64,000 nt of DNA, from assembly GCF_902706295.1 (NCBI RefSeq), contig NZ_CACSJJ010000013.1:62001-126000 (forward strand). The letters run 5' to 3'. A model generated the notes under the pieces. That model saw only the letters and a list, made by a program, of their open reading frames with translations, made no database searches and had not been told where the DNA came from. Origin of the DNA: Arthrobacter sp. 18067 (GTDB lineage Bacteria > Actinomycetota > Actinomycetes > Actinomycetales > Micrococcaceae). The position numbers and the translations under genes are program-made. Below are positions 15,600 through 23,300 of the stretch, piece after piece (the stretch's first letter is position 1; each line of letters begins with the position of its first letter).

Positions 15600-15725
15600 A
15601 TGACAAAGCGGTACAGGCCTCCTGGCAGAGGAGGCGGCAGTATGTTCGTGCTCTATCTTGTGCCCCCTTTTGCGATTGCATTTCTTATCATGTGGAGTCT
15701 GGAAAACCTGTTCCACCTGTACTAG
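15600..15725 (+). CDS. 41-residue single-helix membrane protein, cassette 22
   Basis: MTKRYRPPGRGGGS, then a hydrophobic segment MFVLYLVPPFAIAFLIMW, then SLENLFHLY and TAG. GAGAAGGA stands 5 nt before the ATG. A basic N-terminus and one membrane helix suggest a small membrane peptide, such as a partner subunit, a toxin or an immunity peptide. It is the only frame between sites 22 and 23. Confidence 0.6.
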   Translation: MTKRYRPPGRGGGSMFVLYLVPPFAIAFLIMWSLENLFHLY

Positions 15726-15817
15726 AGAATGCCTTTCCAAAGCAATAGCGCCCAAGTGGATGACAGCGCCTCCTGATCGCCAAATGGGGTCTCGTGCCGT
15801 CCTGTGCGATGCCGGAC

Positions 15818-15843
15818 GCCCGGTGAGGGTTCGGTCATTGGAC
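15818..15843 (+). repeat. Cassette site 23
   Basis: Left arm GCCCGGTGAGGG, core TT, right arm CGGTCATTGGAC. The only clear site with a TT core. Confidence 0.7.
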
Positions 15844-15907
15844 GCAGAGGCGTCCATACAGGCATCGTTTACCGTGCGCCCATTACAGTCGCCTGAGATC
15901 AAACCTT

Positions 15908-16141
15908 TTAGGCCAGACTTTTCAGTGTTGAAAGAACCAGAGGACGAACGTCTGATGCCTCGGAGTACGGCACACCGCTTCCAGGCGAATACAGCGAAAG
16001 AACGTACAGCAACTCTTCCGGCCGGTCGTCGCCGAGATACTCCTCGATAAGAACTCGTTCCAACGCCTGGGCAGCACGCATGGACTCGTCGCCGCACAGG
16101 AACCGATCGGCTGCTTGCTGGAGTCTCTCTGAAACGCTCAT
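15908..16141 (-). CDS. Small helical protein, cassette 23
   Basis: 77 residues from MSVSERLQQAADRFLCGDESMRAAQALERVLIEEYLGDDRPEELLYVLSLYSPG. Helical, acidic, no membrane segment. The sequence recalls colicin-immunity-like bundles, but no family is recognised. The frame reaches into site 24, so the first ATG inside the cassette is used; its ribosome-binding site is weak. Confidence 0.6.
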   Translation of the reverse strand: MSVSERLQQAADRFLCGDESMRAAQALERVLIEEYLGDDRPEELLYVLSLYSPGSGVPYSEASDVRPLVLSTLKSLA

Positions 16142-16181
16142 GATGCCGTTACCGTAGCAAGACTTCTGGTCATCTGGCGTT

Positions 16182-16207
16182 TCCCGCAAAGGGATCCCTT
16201 ACGGGCG
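16182..16207 (+). repeat. Cassette site 24
   Basis: Left arm TCCCGCAAAGGG, core AT, right arm CCCTTACGGGCG. Confidence 0.88.
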
Positions 16208-16373
16208 CCCCCGCCGTGGCCTGAATACACTGGGCGAACTGACTTCATGATCCTTCGATGAGGTTCCGGGACGTAAGGCGGCCGTAACCACACCCCAAAG
16301 AACTCGAGAATCAGGGAATGGGCATCTTCATGACACCTCCAACAAACCACCTCGAAATACAGGGTTTAACTCG

Positions 16374-16877
16374 GTGACGATCCCTGCACGTGCGACGATG
16401 ACCGTGTTCTGGAACCTCGAAGACGGACAGGAGGAAAAGCGAGGATTTGTCGTCTTTGGGCTCGTCGATCCCGAGCGCTGGCTTGGAAACTCCTTCCCGC
16501 TCGAGATGTGGCCTGCCGGAACTGAAGTGGCAGAGACTCGCCTTCACGGAGAGTCTTGGGAAGTGAAGCTATGGGACGTAAAAATCTCCGAGTTTCCGCA
16601 TAAGCCAGAGTGGACTGAAGCCGTTCACTCGACCCTGCAGACGGTCATCGACGCTGGCTGCAGAGTGGCTTGGATAAGCAGCGAGGGGTATCCATTCGTC
16701 GACCCTCCGTACCTATTTCTGGCTGAGGACATGTCGGGAAGTGTTTTCGCCGCCCTAACTTCAGCCGGCGAATTTTTCTGTCCGCTGGACCCAGACCAGC
16801 CGATCCGCGCACTCTCAGATGATCACTTGGCCCTTTTGCGTAAACATGCGCGCGGACTAGCAGATGCCGCCTCATGA
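16374..16877 (+). CDS. Uncharacterised protein, cassette 24
   Basis: 167 residues from GTG 16374. Contains FWNLEDGQEEKRGFVVFGLVDPERWLG, WEVKLWDVKISEFPHKPEWTEAVHSTLQTVIDAGCRVAWISSEGYPFVDPP, then FAALTSAGEFFCPLDPDQPIRALSDDHLALLRKHA. Mixed alpha/beta, tryptophan-rich, soluble. No family recognised. The 166 bp from site 24 to the start should include a promoter. Confidence 0.65.
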   Translation: MTIPARATMTVFWNLEDGQEEKRGFVVFGLVDPERWLGNSFPLEMWPAGTEVAETRLHGESWEVKLWDVKISEFPHKPEWTEAVHSTLQTVIDAGCRVAWISSEGYPFVDPPYLFLAEDMSGSVFAALTSAGEFFCPLDPDQPIRALSDDHLALLRKHARGLADAAS

Positions 16878-16882
16878 CGCGC

Positions 16883-16908
16883 GCCCGCAAGCCGATCCCT
16901 CACCGGGC
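16883..16908 (+). repeat. Cassette site 25
   Basis: Left arm GCCCGCAAGCCG, core AT, right arm CCCTCACCGGGC. It lies 5 bp from the stop of the leftward PASTA gene. Confidence 0.9.
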
Positions 16909-16913
16909 ATCGC

Positions 16914-17228
16914 TCACTCGTCCTTCTCAGCCTCCGCATGACTCTTAAGTGAGGGGTTCGGCCCGCCCGTCTGCTCCTGCACGTCGCTTCGGGCTTGACC
17001 GTCCTGAACGAAAGTAATCCTAATTTGGCTCCCCCGCTCAAGGACCGACCCGGCGGACGGATCTTGGGAGGTCACCCAGAACAGCCCTGGCCACGTCCGC
17101 GACCGGAGCCCCGGCCCGTCAGGGTCCCCGGCGGCGAGACCAAACCCAATGTTCGCCGCCATCTCTTGGGCAATGTGTACAGGCTGCCCAACCAGATCGG
17201 GAACAGTCAGCTTCTGACGTTCATCCAT
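16914..17228 (-). CDS. Stand-alone PASTA domain protein, cassette 25
   Basis: 104 residues. One PASTA domain (LTVPDLVGQPVHIAQEMAANIGFGL, then SQDPSAGSVLERGSQIRITF) followed by a disordered tail. PASTA domains bind peptidoglycan fragments or beta-lactams when attached outside the cell to PknB-type kinases or penicillin-binding proteins. Here there is no kinase, membrane helix or signal peptide, so the domain should stay in the cytoplasm. AAGGAG upstream of ATG 17228 supports the start. Confidence 0.85.
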   Translation of the reverse strand: MDERQKLTVPDLVGQPVHIAQEMAANIGFGLAAGDPDGPGLRSRTWPGLFWVTSQDPSAGSVLERGSQIRITFVQDGQARSDVQEQTGGPNPSLKSHAEAEKDE

Positions 17229-17370
17229 CTCCGCAACTCCTTTGAGCCTGACCAGCTAGAACGGTGAAACCAACCTTCTTCCATCACCAAAATACCGCCG
17301 GTGGGTCAGCCGGGCCTGGCCAACCCGATTTCTTGGTTCCAAAAGCGCGCTTTAGTTAAGCCAGTTGGGT

Positions 17371-17396
17371 GCCCTTTGGAGGACCGTCTTACGGGC
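17371..17396 (-). repeat. Cassette site 26
   Basis: Left arm GCCCTTTGGAGG, core AC, right arm CGTCTTACGGGC; inverted relative to most copies. Confidence 0.75.
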
Positions 17397-17439
17397 GTCG
17401 CATCAGGCACAGCCTCTGCGTTCCTGAGAAGATCGGGGC

Positions 17440-17949
17440 ATGGACTCGATCTTCGTGAATGGAACCGTCGGCGTCGGAAAATCAACTCTCGCGGTTGCGC
17501 TTAGTGCGACTGAAACGGTAAGTCATGCAGTCATCGATCTGGACGCGATTCGAAGGTTAAGCCCCGCGCCAAGTTCAGACCGGTTCAACCACGAGCTCGA
17601 GCTGCTCAATCTTCAAAGCCTCACGGACAACTATCGGGTTGCAGGCGCAAGGCGGTTCATCATCGCGGGGGTCATTGAGACAAAAGCCGAAATAGCTCGC
17701 TACGTTGACGCACTGAGTTCTGAGGGAATGTTTTTTTGCCGCCTCGTGGCTCGTTCAGACGTGCTGGAGTCACGTCTGCGCTTCCGCCATCGCAGCGATT
17801 CTGAAGGACTTCTCTGGCATTTGAATCGAGTCGAGGAACTTTCAAACATTCTGGAAGCCGCAGACCTAGACGACCTCGTGTTAGATTCGTCCGACATTCC
17901 AGCAAGTGAGCTGGCGAAGGCCGTTCGCCGAGCTGCAGGCTGGGACTAA
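17440..17949 (+). CDS. P-loop kinase-like NTPase, cassette 26
   Basis: 169 residues. The Walker A motif NGTVGVGKSTLA is at residues 7-18, followed by DLDAIRRL as in small-molecule kinases and by RRFIIAGVIET. An LID-like region (RSDVLESRLRFRHRSDSEGL) and a C-terminal helix complete an AAA_33/AAA_18-type fold. Substrate unknown: it could phosphorylate a nucleotide, antibiotic or sugar. Antibiotic phosphotransferases of the Cpt class share this layout, but that is only a possibility. Confidence 0.8.
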   Translation: MDSIFVNGTVGVGKSTLAVALSATETVSHAVIDLDAIRRLSPAPSSDRFNHELELLNLQSLTDNYRVAGARRFIIAGVIETKAEIARYVDALSSEGMFFCRLVARSDVLESRLRFRHRSDSEGLLWHLNRVEELSNILEAADLDDLVLDSSDIPASELAKAVRRAAGWD

Positions 17950-17975
17950 TAGCGCCAGCGCCAGCACTGCGGAGT

Positions 17976-18001
17976 GTCCGGTAGAGGATCCTTCACCGGG
18001 C
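17976..18001 (+). repeat. Cassette site 27
   Basis: Left arm GTCCGGTAGAGG, core AT, right arm CCTTCACCGGGC. Confidence 0.92.
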
Positions 18002-18069
18002 ACCGCGCCTTAGGGGGCTCCGTGCGCTAAGGAGTCAGCGCAAGCTGCCGTACTGCAATCGCGTAGTCG

Positions 18070-18539
18070 TTACGAATCGATGATCTCGACCAAGTTGGTC
18101 CCGGATACTTCGAAGCGGTATTCCGCTGAGTCGACGTCTCTGACAATTACGTTGTGGCCATCAAAGGATGCTTCCTCAACTACTTCTCTGAAGTGAGCCT
18201 GATCTGTTTCCCCGTCAGGCCCAATCAGCCGGATGGAGGTTTCGCACACCAGTAACCAACTTGGGCCAGCAACGAATACGACGATGAGGTCTTCCTTATC
18301 AAAGGGGATAACTTTTGGGTCTGTGTCCTTGCGTGAAGGCAGAACGATTATGCTTCTTGCCGCCCATACGTAGGCGATCTCGCCGCTGATGCCGACAGAT
18401 ACATCCCGCCAGCCCGGTCCCAACTACGGGACTCGCTCAAAGTGATGGTCAGTTCCGTCCGCCGAATATCAGATGTCGGTGTCTGGAAGATTGAGAACAC
18501 CCTGCCGTTCGCCACGAATCTGGAGATCATTGGTTTCAT
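18070..18539 (-). pseudogene. Uncharacterised protein broken by a frameshift, cassette 27
   Basis: The gene begins at ATG 18539 (MKPMISRFVANGRVFSIFQTP), with GGAG 6 nt upstream. It reads TELTITLSESRSWDRAG, then loses frame near 18405-18418. The neighbouring frame continues as WRDVSVGISGEIAYVWAARSIIVLPS to the stop at 18070. Joined, this gives about 156 residues of beta-rich soluble protein of no known family. One missing base explains the break. Site 28 lies 10 bp upstream of the start, so the promoter is outside the usual place or inside the neighbouring cassette. Confidence 0.6.
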
Positions 18540-18548
18540 TTTCGCTCC

Positions 18549-18574
18549 GTTCTTTAGCCGATCGCTTTGCGGGC
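18549..18574 (-). repeat. Cassette site 28
   Basis: Left arm GTTCTTTAGCCG, core AT, right arm CGCTTTGCGGGC; inverted relative to most copies. Confidence 0.7.
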
Positions 18575-18655
18575 AACCCCTGGCCCCGTCGCATGCCGCG
18601 AATGCTGCCTTCAACAAGAAGGGAACAGGCGTTATCACCCACGACTCAGCACAGA

Positions 18656-18699
18656 CATCGGCCGGCCCTCGCAGATGCTGTGCGCGGGGCCGGCCGATG
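18656..18699 (-). terminator. 13-bp GC-rich hairpin downstream of the secreted-protein cassette
   Basis: CATCGGCCGGCCC (18656-18668) pairs perfectly with 18687-18699 across an 18-nt loop. It follows the stop of the leftward gene at 18729. There is no T-run, so its role as a terminator is likely rather than certain. Confidence 0.6.
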
Positions 18700-18728
18700 C
18701 CTCGTTACCTTGAGGTGACTATCCTCCT

Positions 18729-19382
18729 CTAAGGGACCATTTTCACCGTGCCTCCGATGGTGAGCACGGCTGAACCAGCTCGCCCGGCGATGAGGACTCG
18801 GAATGAGAGCTGGTCGCCATAGGTGACCGTTTCATAGTTTCTAACATTGCTCATAGTGCCGTGGAAATAATAGTTCGCAGGAACTGTGTGGGGCGCATTC
18901 TTCCCTTGACGGACCCCGGCTTTGTACCAGACCAGGCCTGATTCACTGACATTGCTGGTTATTTTGCCCCGAAGCAAGGATGAGATCTGGTAACTCCAAT
19001 TGGCGTTATTGTACGGGCAGTTGTTCCGGATCTGGAAAGCGCCGTTAGTATCCGAGAATCGATAGTTGCCGATTTTGCAGCTAATATTCTGGTTGAGTGC
19101 GGGACCGTGCACCAGCGGAGGTGCAACGTTGCTTCGGGGCTGTATCAAGGGCTTGTCAGCCAGTGAAGACTGGACATCGCGGGCGGATTCCTTGGATAAA
19201 GGTTCATCGAACACGATCTCTAGTGTTGAATCGGCAGCTGGAGTGGAGTCATTTACGACGAGGACTTGCGAGCCCTGCGTGCTGTCGGCTTGGGCGCTGG
19301 GCGCAACTCCTAGAAGCAACAAGCCCAACGCTGTAAAAACGCCTATGATTGCTTGCCTGAATTTGGTGCCGAGATGGCGCAT
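18729..19382 (-). CDS. Secreted protein of unknown function, cassette 28
   Basis: 217 residues with a clear signal peptide (basic start, IIGVFTALGLLLLGVAPSAQA, cleavage after AQA). The mature part is beta-rich with two cysteines (ISCKIGNYRF, IRNNCPYNN), which could form a disulfide, and YFHGTMSNVRNYETVTYGDQLSFRV near the end. GGGGGA precedes the ATG. It is the only exported cassette product in the array; family not recognised. Confidence 0.75.
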   Translation of the reverse strand: MRHLGTKFRQAIIGVFTALGLLLLGVAPSAQADSTQGSQVLVVNDSTPAADSTLEIVFDEPLSKESARDVQSSLADKPLIQPRSNVAPPLVHGPALNQNISCKIGNYRFSDTNGAFQIRNNCPYNNANWSYQISSLLRGKITSNVSESGLVWYKAGVRQGKNAPHTVPANYYFHGTMSNVRNYETVTYGDQLSFRVLIAGRAGSAVLTIGGTVKMVP

Positions 19383-19414
19383 AGTTCCCCCATGGATTGA
19401 TTCTTGATTACAGG

Positions 19415-19441
19415 TGTGCCGTTACGTCGACTTAGCGGCCC
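19415..19441 (-). repeat. Decayed cassette site 29
   Basis: On the minus strand GGGCCGCTAAG, then TCGA, then CGTAACGGCAC. The outer GCTAA and GG-CAC elements persist, but the core has become TCGA and a base is missing. It lies between two divergent genes. Confidence 0.45.
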
Positions 19442-19516
19442 CAGTCAGAGGTAATCTAGCAAATGAAGAGGCCTTAGCGCGGAAGCGGGCACAAGGTGGT
19501 AGTGAGAGAGGCTTTC

Positions 19517-19915
19517 ATGGGAGCAGAGATTGTAGAGATAATCCGTCACGTGTTGCGGGATGTGAGCTCCGGCGGGCTTGAGGAACCGCGCATTGAAGAA
19601 AGCGACTGGGCCGACGACCCGCAGGTACTCTCGGCGATGATTTACAGTATCCGAGATTCCACCGGGCAGGGCGTGTCGGTCAAGGGCGACCTACCACGGG
19701 CCGAGCAGCTTGTATCAGTGGCGGACCAGGTCCAGGAATGGGTTATCGAAGAAAATGGCCCCACCAACAGTAATTGGCCTCAGTGCCCTTGGCACCCCAA
19801 CAATCACCCCTTGGCCGCCCAACTGGTCGACGACCAAGGCGTTTGGGCCTGCCCCGTACTAAACACCCCTGCAGCCCTAATAGGTGAGCTCAGCCAAAAA
19901 GGACTGGACGGATAG
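19517..19915 (+). CDS. Uncharacterised protein with a CPWHP/HPL/CP metal-binding-like motif, cassette 29
   Basis: 132 residues. The N-terminal part is helical and acidic. The C-terminal part carries WPQCPWHPNNHPL and VWACPVL, a Cys/His set found in several small actinobacterial proteins and likely to bind zinc. GAGAGAGG stands before the ATG at 19517, which is preferred over the GTG at 19496. Function unknown. Confidence 0.7.
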   Translation: MGAEIVEIIRHVLRDVSSGGLEEPRIEESDWADDPQVLSAMIYSIRDSTGQGVSVKGDLPRAEQLVSVADQVQEWVIEENGPTNSNWPQCPWHPNNHPLAAQLVDDQGVWACPVLNTPAALIGELSQKGLDG

Positions 19916-20005
19916 GCCTGTCTTTGCGCTGGCCTTCTCACTAGCTGCTTTTCCGCTCACCGCCTTGAGAGGGTCTCGCTGTCGAGTTCTTCACTCATCG
20001 ACACC

Positions 20006-20031
20006 GCCCGTAAGCCGGTCCCCCACCGGCC
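20006..20031 (+). repeat. Cassette site 30
   Basis: Left arm GCCCGTAAGCCG, core GT, right arm CCCCCACCGGCC. Confidence 0.82.
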
Positions 20032-20102
20032 GTATCGAACGTGTATCGAAGTCCCCGCCGTTCCAGGGCTACTGGATTCCCGTAAGACCCGCCCGCAAAA
20101 AT

Positions 20103-20128
20103 GCCCGGTGAAGGTGCCCTAAACGCTA
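20103..20128 (+). repeat. Cassette site 31 (last recognisable copy)
   Basis: Left arm GCCCGGTGAAGG, core TG, right arm CCCTAAACGCTA. The left arm is close to consensus. The 71 bp between sites 30 and 31 hold no gene. Confidence 0.6.
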
Positions 20129-20389
20129 CACATATAACCGTCCCACGTCCTTGGGAACGGAACATCGTCGGCGGAGCACTTTCCCATCCGAACGGGTCAG
20201 TGGAGATAGAGCGCGTACTGGTCGCCTGTCAGCGGCAGTGGGCTGCCGCCGTCGTGGGTTTCTTACCCTTGGTGGACGGGGTGGCGGACCGGGCAGAACT
20301 CCCCATGGCACTGATGCGGGCCGACGCCTACGATGGCAGGGGACCGCTCGGTCCCTTCAGTCACTTTTTTGGGGAAAAGGACCTTACCC

Positions 20390-23300
20390 ATGCCGTTGCC
20401 GCGACCTGCCGCCGACCATCCGTTTCAAAGTTCACGGCAGGGGGTGTGGGCTATCCTGGCGACCGTCGTCCTGATAGCCGCAGGTCTCTTCGCAGGGGCT
20501 GCACCCGCCTCGGCCGCAACCTACACCTTCAAGGGAGTGGTCAAGGGAAAACTGACGGCCACGGCAACGGCCACCGTGCTGGGCGACGTGTGGGTGGGTG
20601 CGTACACCAATGACGACCGGGCCGACTTTGTTGCCGGTGCTTGGTCCGCTCCCGATGGCTCCTACAGTTTCACCGTGCCGGCTGCCGGCAGCTACAAAAT
20701 GTGGACCACCTGCAGCAGCGGACCCTGCTCCGCCACCTACGCCGGCGAGTGGAACGTGAACCAGTCCGGCTCCTACGGTTCGACGCCGGTTGCGGTCACC
20801 GATGCTGCCCCCACCACCACTTACAACCCGCAGTTGGAAGCCTTCGGCAGCATGAGCGGCCGGGTCACGAATAAGGCAGGCCAGCCGCTGACAGCTGTGT
20901 CCGTCTCAGCCTCGCCCAGCGGCGGCGGACAAGTAAGCAGCACGAAGCCCGATGCCAACGGTTACTTCACCCTCACCAAGATCCCGCCCAACCAGGCGTA
21001 CATCAGCGTCCGGGACGAATCGGGCCAGCGCCTCTATCTGGAGCAGTACTGGACCGGCACCGGCACCGTAGACACCTACACGGCGGCTACCGTACCGTCC
21101 GGCGTCGCCTGGACCAACGTGAACTTCGTCCTCAAGGATGAAACCATCATGGAAGCAACGGTGACAGACACCGCTGGCGCGCCGATCGCCGACGTCGGCT
21201 ACATCCCGTGGGTCTACAACGACGCAACGGGAGCCTGGGACGGCCCCCAAATGGGCCCCCTCACCTCTGATGCGCAAGGCAAGATTTACTGGCGCATGGC
21301 GGTGGGCAAGAAGTACAAGCTTTGCGTCTCGGACACTTTCTACGATGGCACGCCCCGCGAAAAACGCTACAAGTCCGAGTGCTATGACAACACTCCCACC
21401 AAGGACACGGCCACTGTCCTGACGGCAACCGCTGCCGGTCAACGCGTGAAGCTGACCATGCAGTTGGACGTAGCGGGTCTCTCATTGGCGCCCGGCAAGC
21501 CCTTCGTTTACGGCTCAGCCCAGGCAGGGCAAACACTCACCGTTGACCCCGGCGTGTGGGGCCCCGCTCCGGTAGCGCTGGCCTACCAGTGGCAGCGCTC
21601 CACTGACGGTACCGAACTGCAGGACATCGCAGGTGCTACCGCGCCTACCTATGTGCCCACCGCTGCCGACGCCGGGTATGACATCTGGGCAAAAGTATCG
21701 GGCACCAAGACCGGGTATGCCCCGCACTACGACACGGTGCACGCCGGCAAATCGGGCGCCGACGCTGTTACAGCCTCCAAGCCCTTCACCATTCTGGGTA
21801 CACCCAGCGCCGGGAATACCCTGACAGTGGACCACGGCACGTTGAACCCCGCCCCTGATTTCGGCCCCTATTACGACTGGTTCGTCAACGGCGTCCAGGA
21901 CTACAGGTCGAACGCGCGAACTTTTGTCCTGCAGGCCTCAGACGCCGGCAAGAAAGTCACGGCCCGGCTCAGCGTCCACGACTGGCCGCTCCAGCCGTAC
22001 TACGGCCAGGCCTCTGTCACTGTTGCTGCAGGTACTTTGACTGCTCCGGTCCCCACAGTTTCGGGGACGGCGAAGGTTGGTTCAGCGTTGACGGCTGTTC
22101 CAGGGACATGGGGTCCGGCTCCGGTGACGCTGGCGTATCAGTGGTTCCGCAGCGGTGTCGCGGTGACAGGTGCTACGTCAGCCTCCTACACCTTGGCTGC
22201 AGCTGACCTCGGCAAGACCATGACAGTCCGGGTAACCGGGTCCAAGACCGGATTTACGACGACGGCGAAGACCTCCGCCGCAACTGCCGCCGTGGCGGCG
22301 GGCACGCTGACCGCGCCCACTCCCACCATCTCGGGAACCAAAACAGTAGGCAGCACACTCACCGCAACCCCCGGCGCGTGGGGTCCGGCTCCTGTGACGG
22401 TGACCTACCAGTGGTTCCGCAGCGGTGTTGCGGTGACGGGTGCTACGTCAGCTACCTACACATTGGCTGCAGCTGACCTCGGCAAGACCATGACAGTCCA
22501 GGTGACCGGAACGAAAGCCGGGTTTACGACGGCGGCGAAGACCTCCGCCGCGACTGCTGCCGTGGCAGTGGGAACGTTGACCGCTCCGGTGCCCACGGTG
22601 TCCGGAACGGCGAAGGTTGGTTCAGCGTTGACGGCTGTTCCAGGGACATGGGGCCCTGCCCCTGTGGCGCTTGCCTATCAGTGGTTCCGCAGCGGTGTTG
22701 CGGTGACAGGTGCTACGTCAGTTTCCTACACCTTGGCTGCAGCTGACCTCGGCAAGACCATGACAGTCCAGGTGACCGGAACGAAAGCCGGGTTTACGAC
22801 GGCGGCGAAGACCTCCGCCGCGACTGCTGCCGTGGCAGTGGGAACGTTGACCGCTCCGGTGCCCACGGTGTCCGGAACGGCGAAGGTTGGTTCAGCGTTG
22901 ACGGCTGTTCCAGGGACATGGGGCCCTGCCCCTGTGGCGCTTGCCTATCAGTGGTTCCGCAGCGGTGTTGCGGTGACAGGTGCTACGTCAGTTTCCTACA
23001 CCTTGGCTGCAGCTGACCTCGGCAAGACCATGACAGTCCAGGTGACCGGAACGAAAGCCGGGTTTACGACGGCGGCGAAGACCTCCGCCGCGACTGCTGC
23101 CGTGGCAGTGGGAACGTTGACCGCTCCGGTGCCCACAGTGTCCGGAACAGCGAAGGTTGGTTCAGCGTTAACGGCTGTTCCAGGGACATGGGGCCCGGCC
23201 CCGGTGACACTGGCCTACCAGTGGTTCCGCAGCGGTGTCGCGGTGACGGGTGCTACGTCAGTTTCCTACACCTTGGCCGCGGCTGACCTCGGCAAGACCA

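Larger units (their letters stand above)
2776..20128. mobile_element. Array of 29 gene cassettes separated by 26-bp palindromic sites
   Basis: I count 31 sites (28 clear, 3 decayed) and 29 genes. Every site-to-site interval holds one gene, except the last (20032-20102), which is empty. Nineteen genes are on + and ten on -, so the sites are not operon punctuation. Of the 28 clear sites, 22 have core AT, 4 have AC or GT, one TT and one TG. Arm consensus is G(T/C)CCG(G/C)TAAG(G/C)G, so most centres read GGATCC or CGATCC. The lengths (12 + 2 + 12) equal those of serine recombinase crossover sites. An attC identity is unlikely: there is no GTTRRRY motif and no tyrosine integrase. Base composition looks lower in GC than in the flanking core genes. 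That the sites are recombination sites is inference. Confidence 0.85.

Noticed and set aside
15378..16097. Long minus-strand reading frame of 239 codons
   Set aside because: It crosses two cassette sites and three better genes, and its product is Arg/Ser/Gly-rich with no domain pattern.
18442..18732. Plus-strand frame of 96 codons
   Set aside because: It runs through a cassette site and a 13-bp hairpin and opposes the better-supported frameshifted gene.
2942..19915. Toxin-antitoxin operons
   Set aside because: No adjacent pair of small genes is co-oriented with overlap; cassettes are single genes separated by sites.
2776..20128. Classical integron with attC sites
   Set aside because: The repeats are 26 bp with GGATCC-type centres, lack GTTRRRY/RYYYAAC boxes and a variable terminal structure, and no tyrosine integrase gene is present.
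2776..20128. CRISPR array, because of regularly recurring palindromes
   Set aside because: The spacers are several hundred bases long and hold genes; there are no cas genes.
2776..20128. Palindromes as ordinary transcription terminators
   Set aside because: No T-run follows on either strand, some contain start or stop codons, and several lie directly upstream of genes. A secondary terminator effect remains possible.
2776..20128. BamHI-type GGATCC cores as cloning or ligation artefacts
   Set aside because: Conservation extends over both 12-bp arms, and cores include CGATCC, GGACCG, CGGTCC and CGATCG, which would not arise from cloning.
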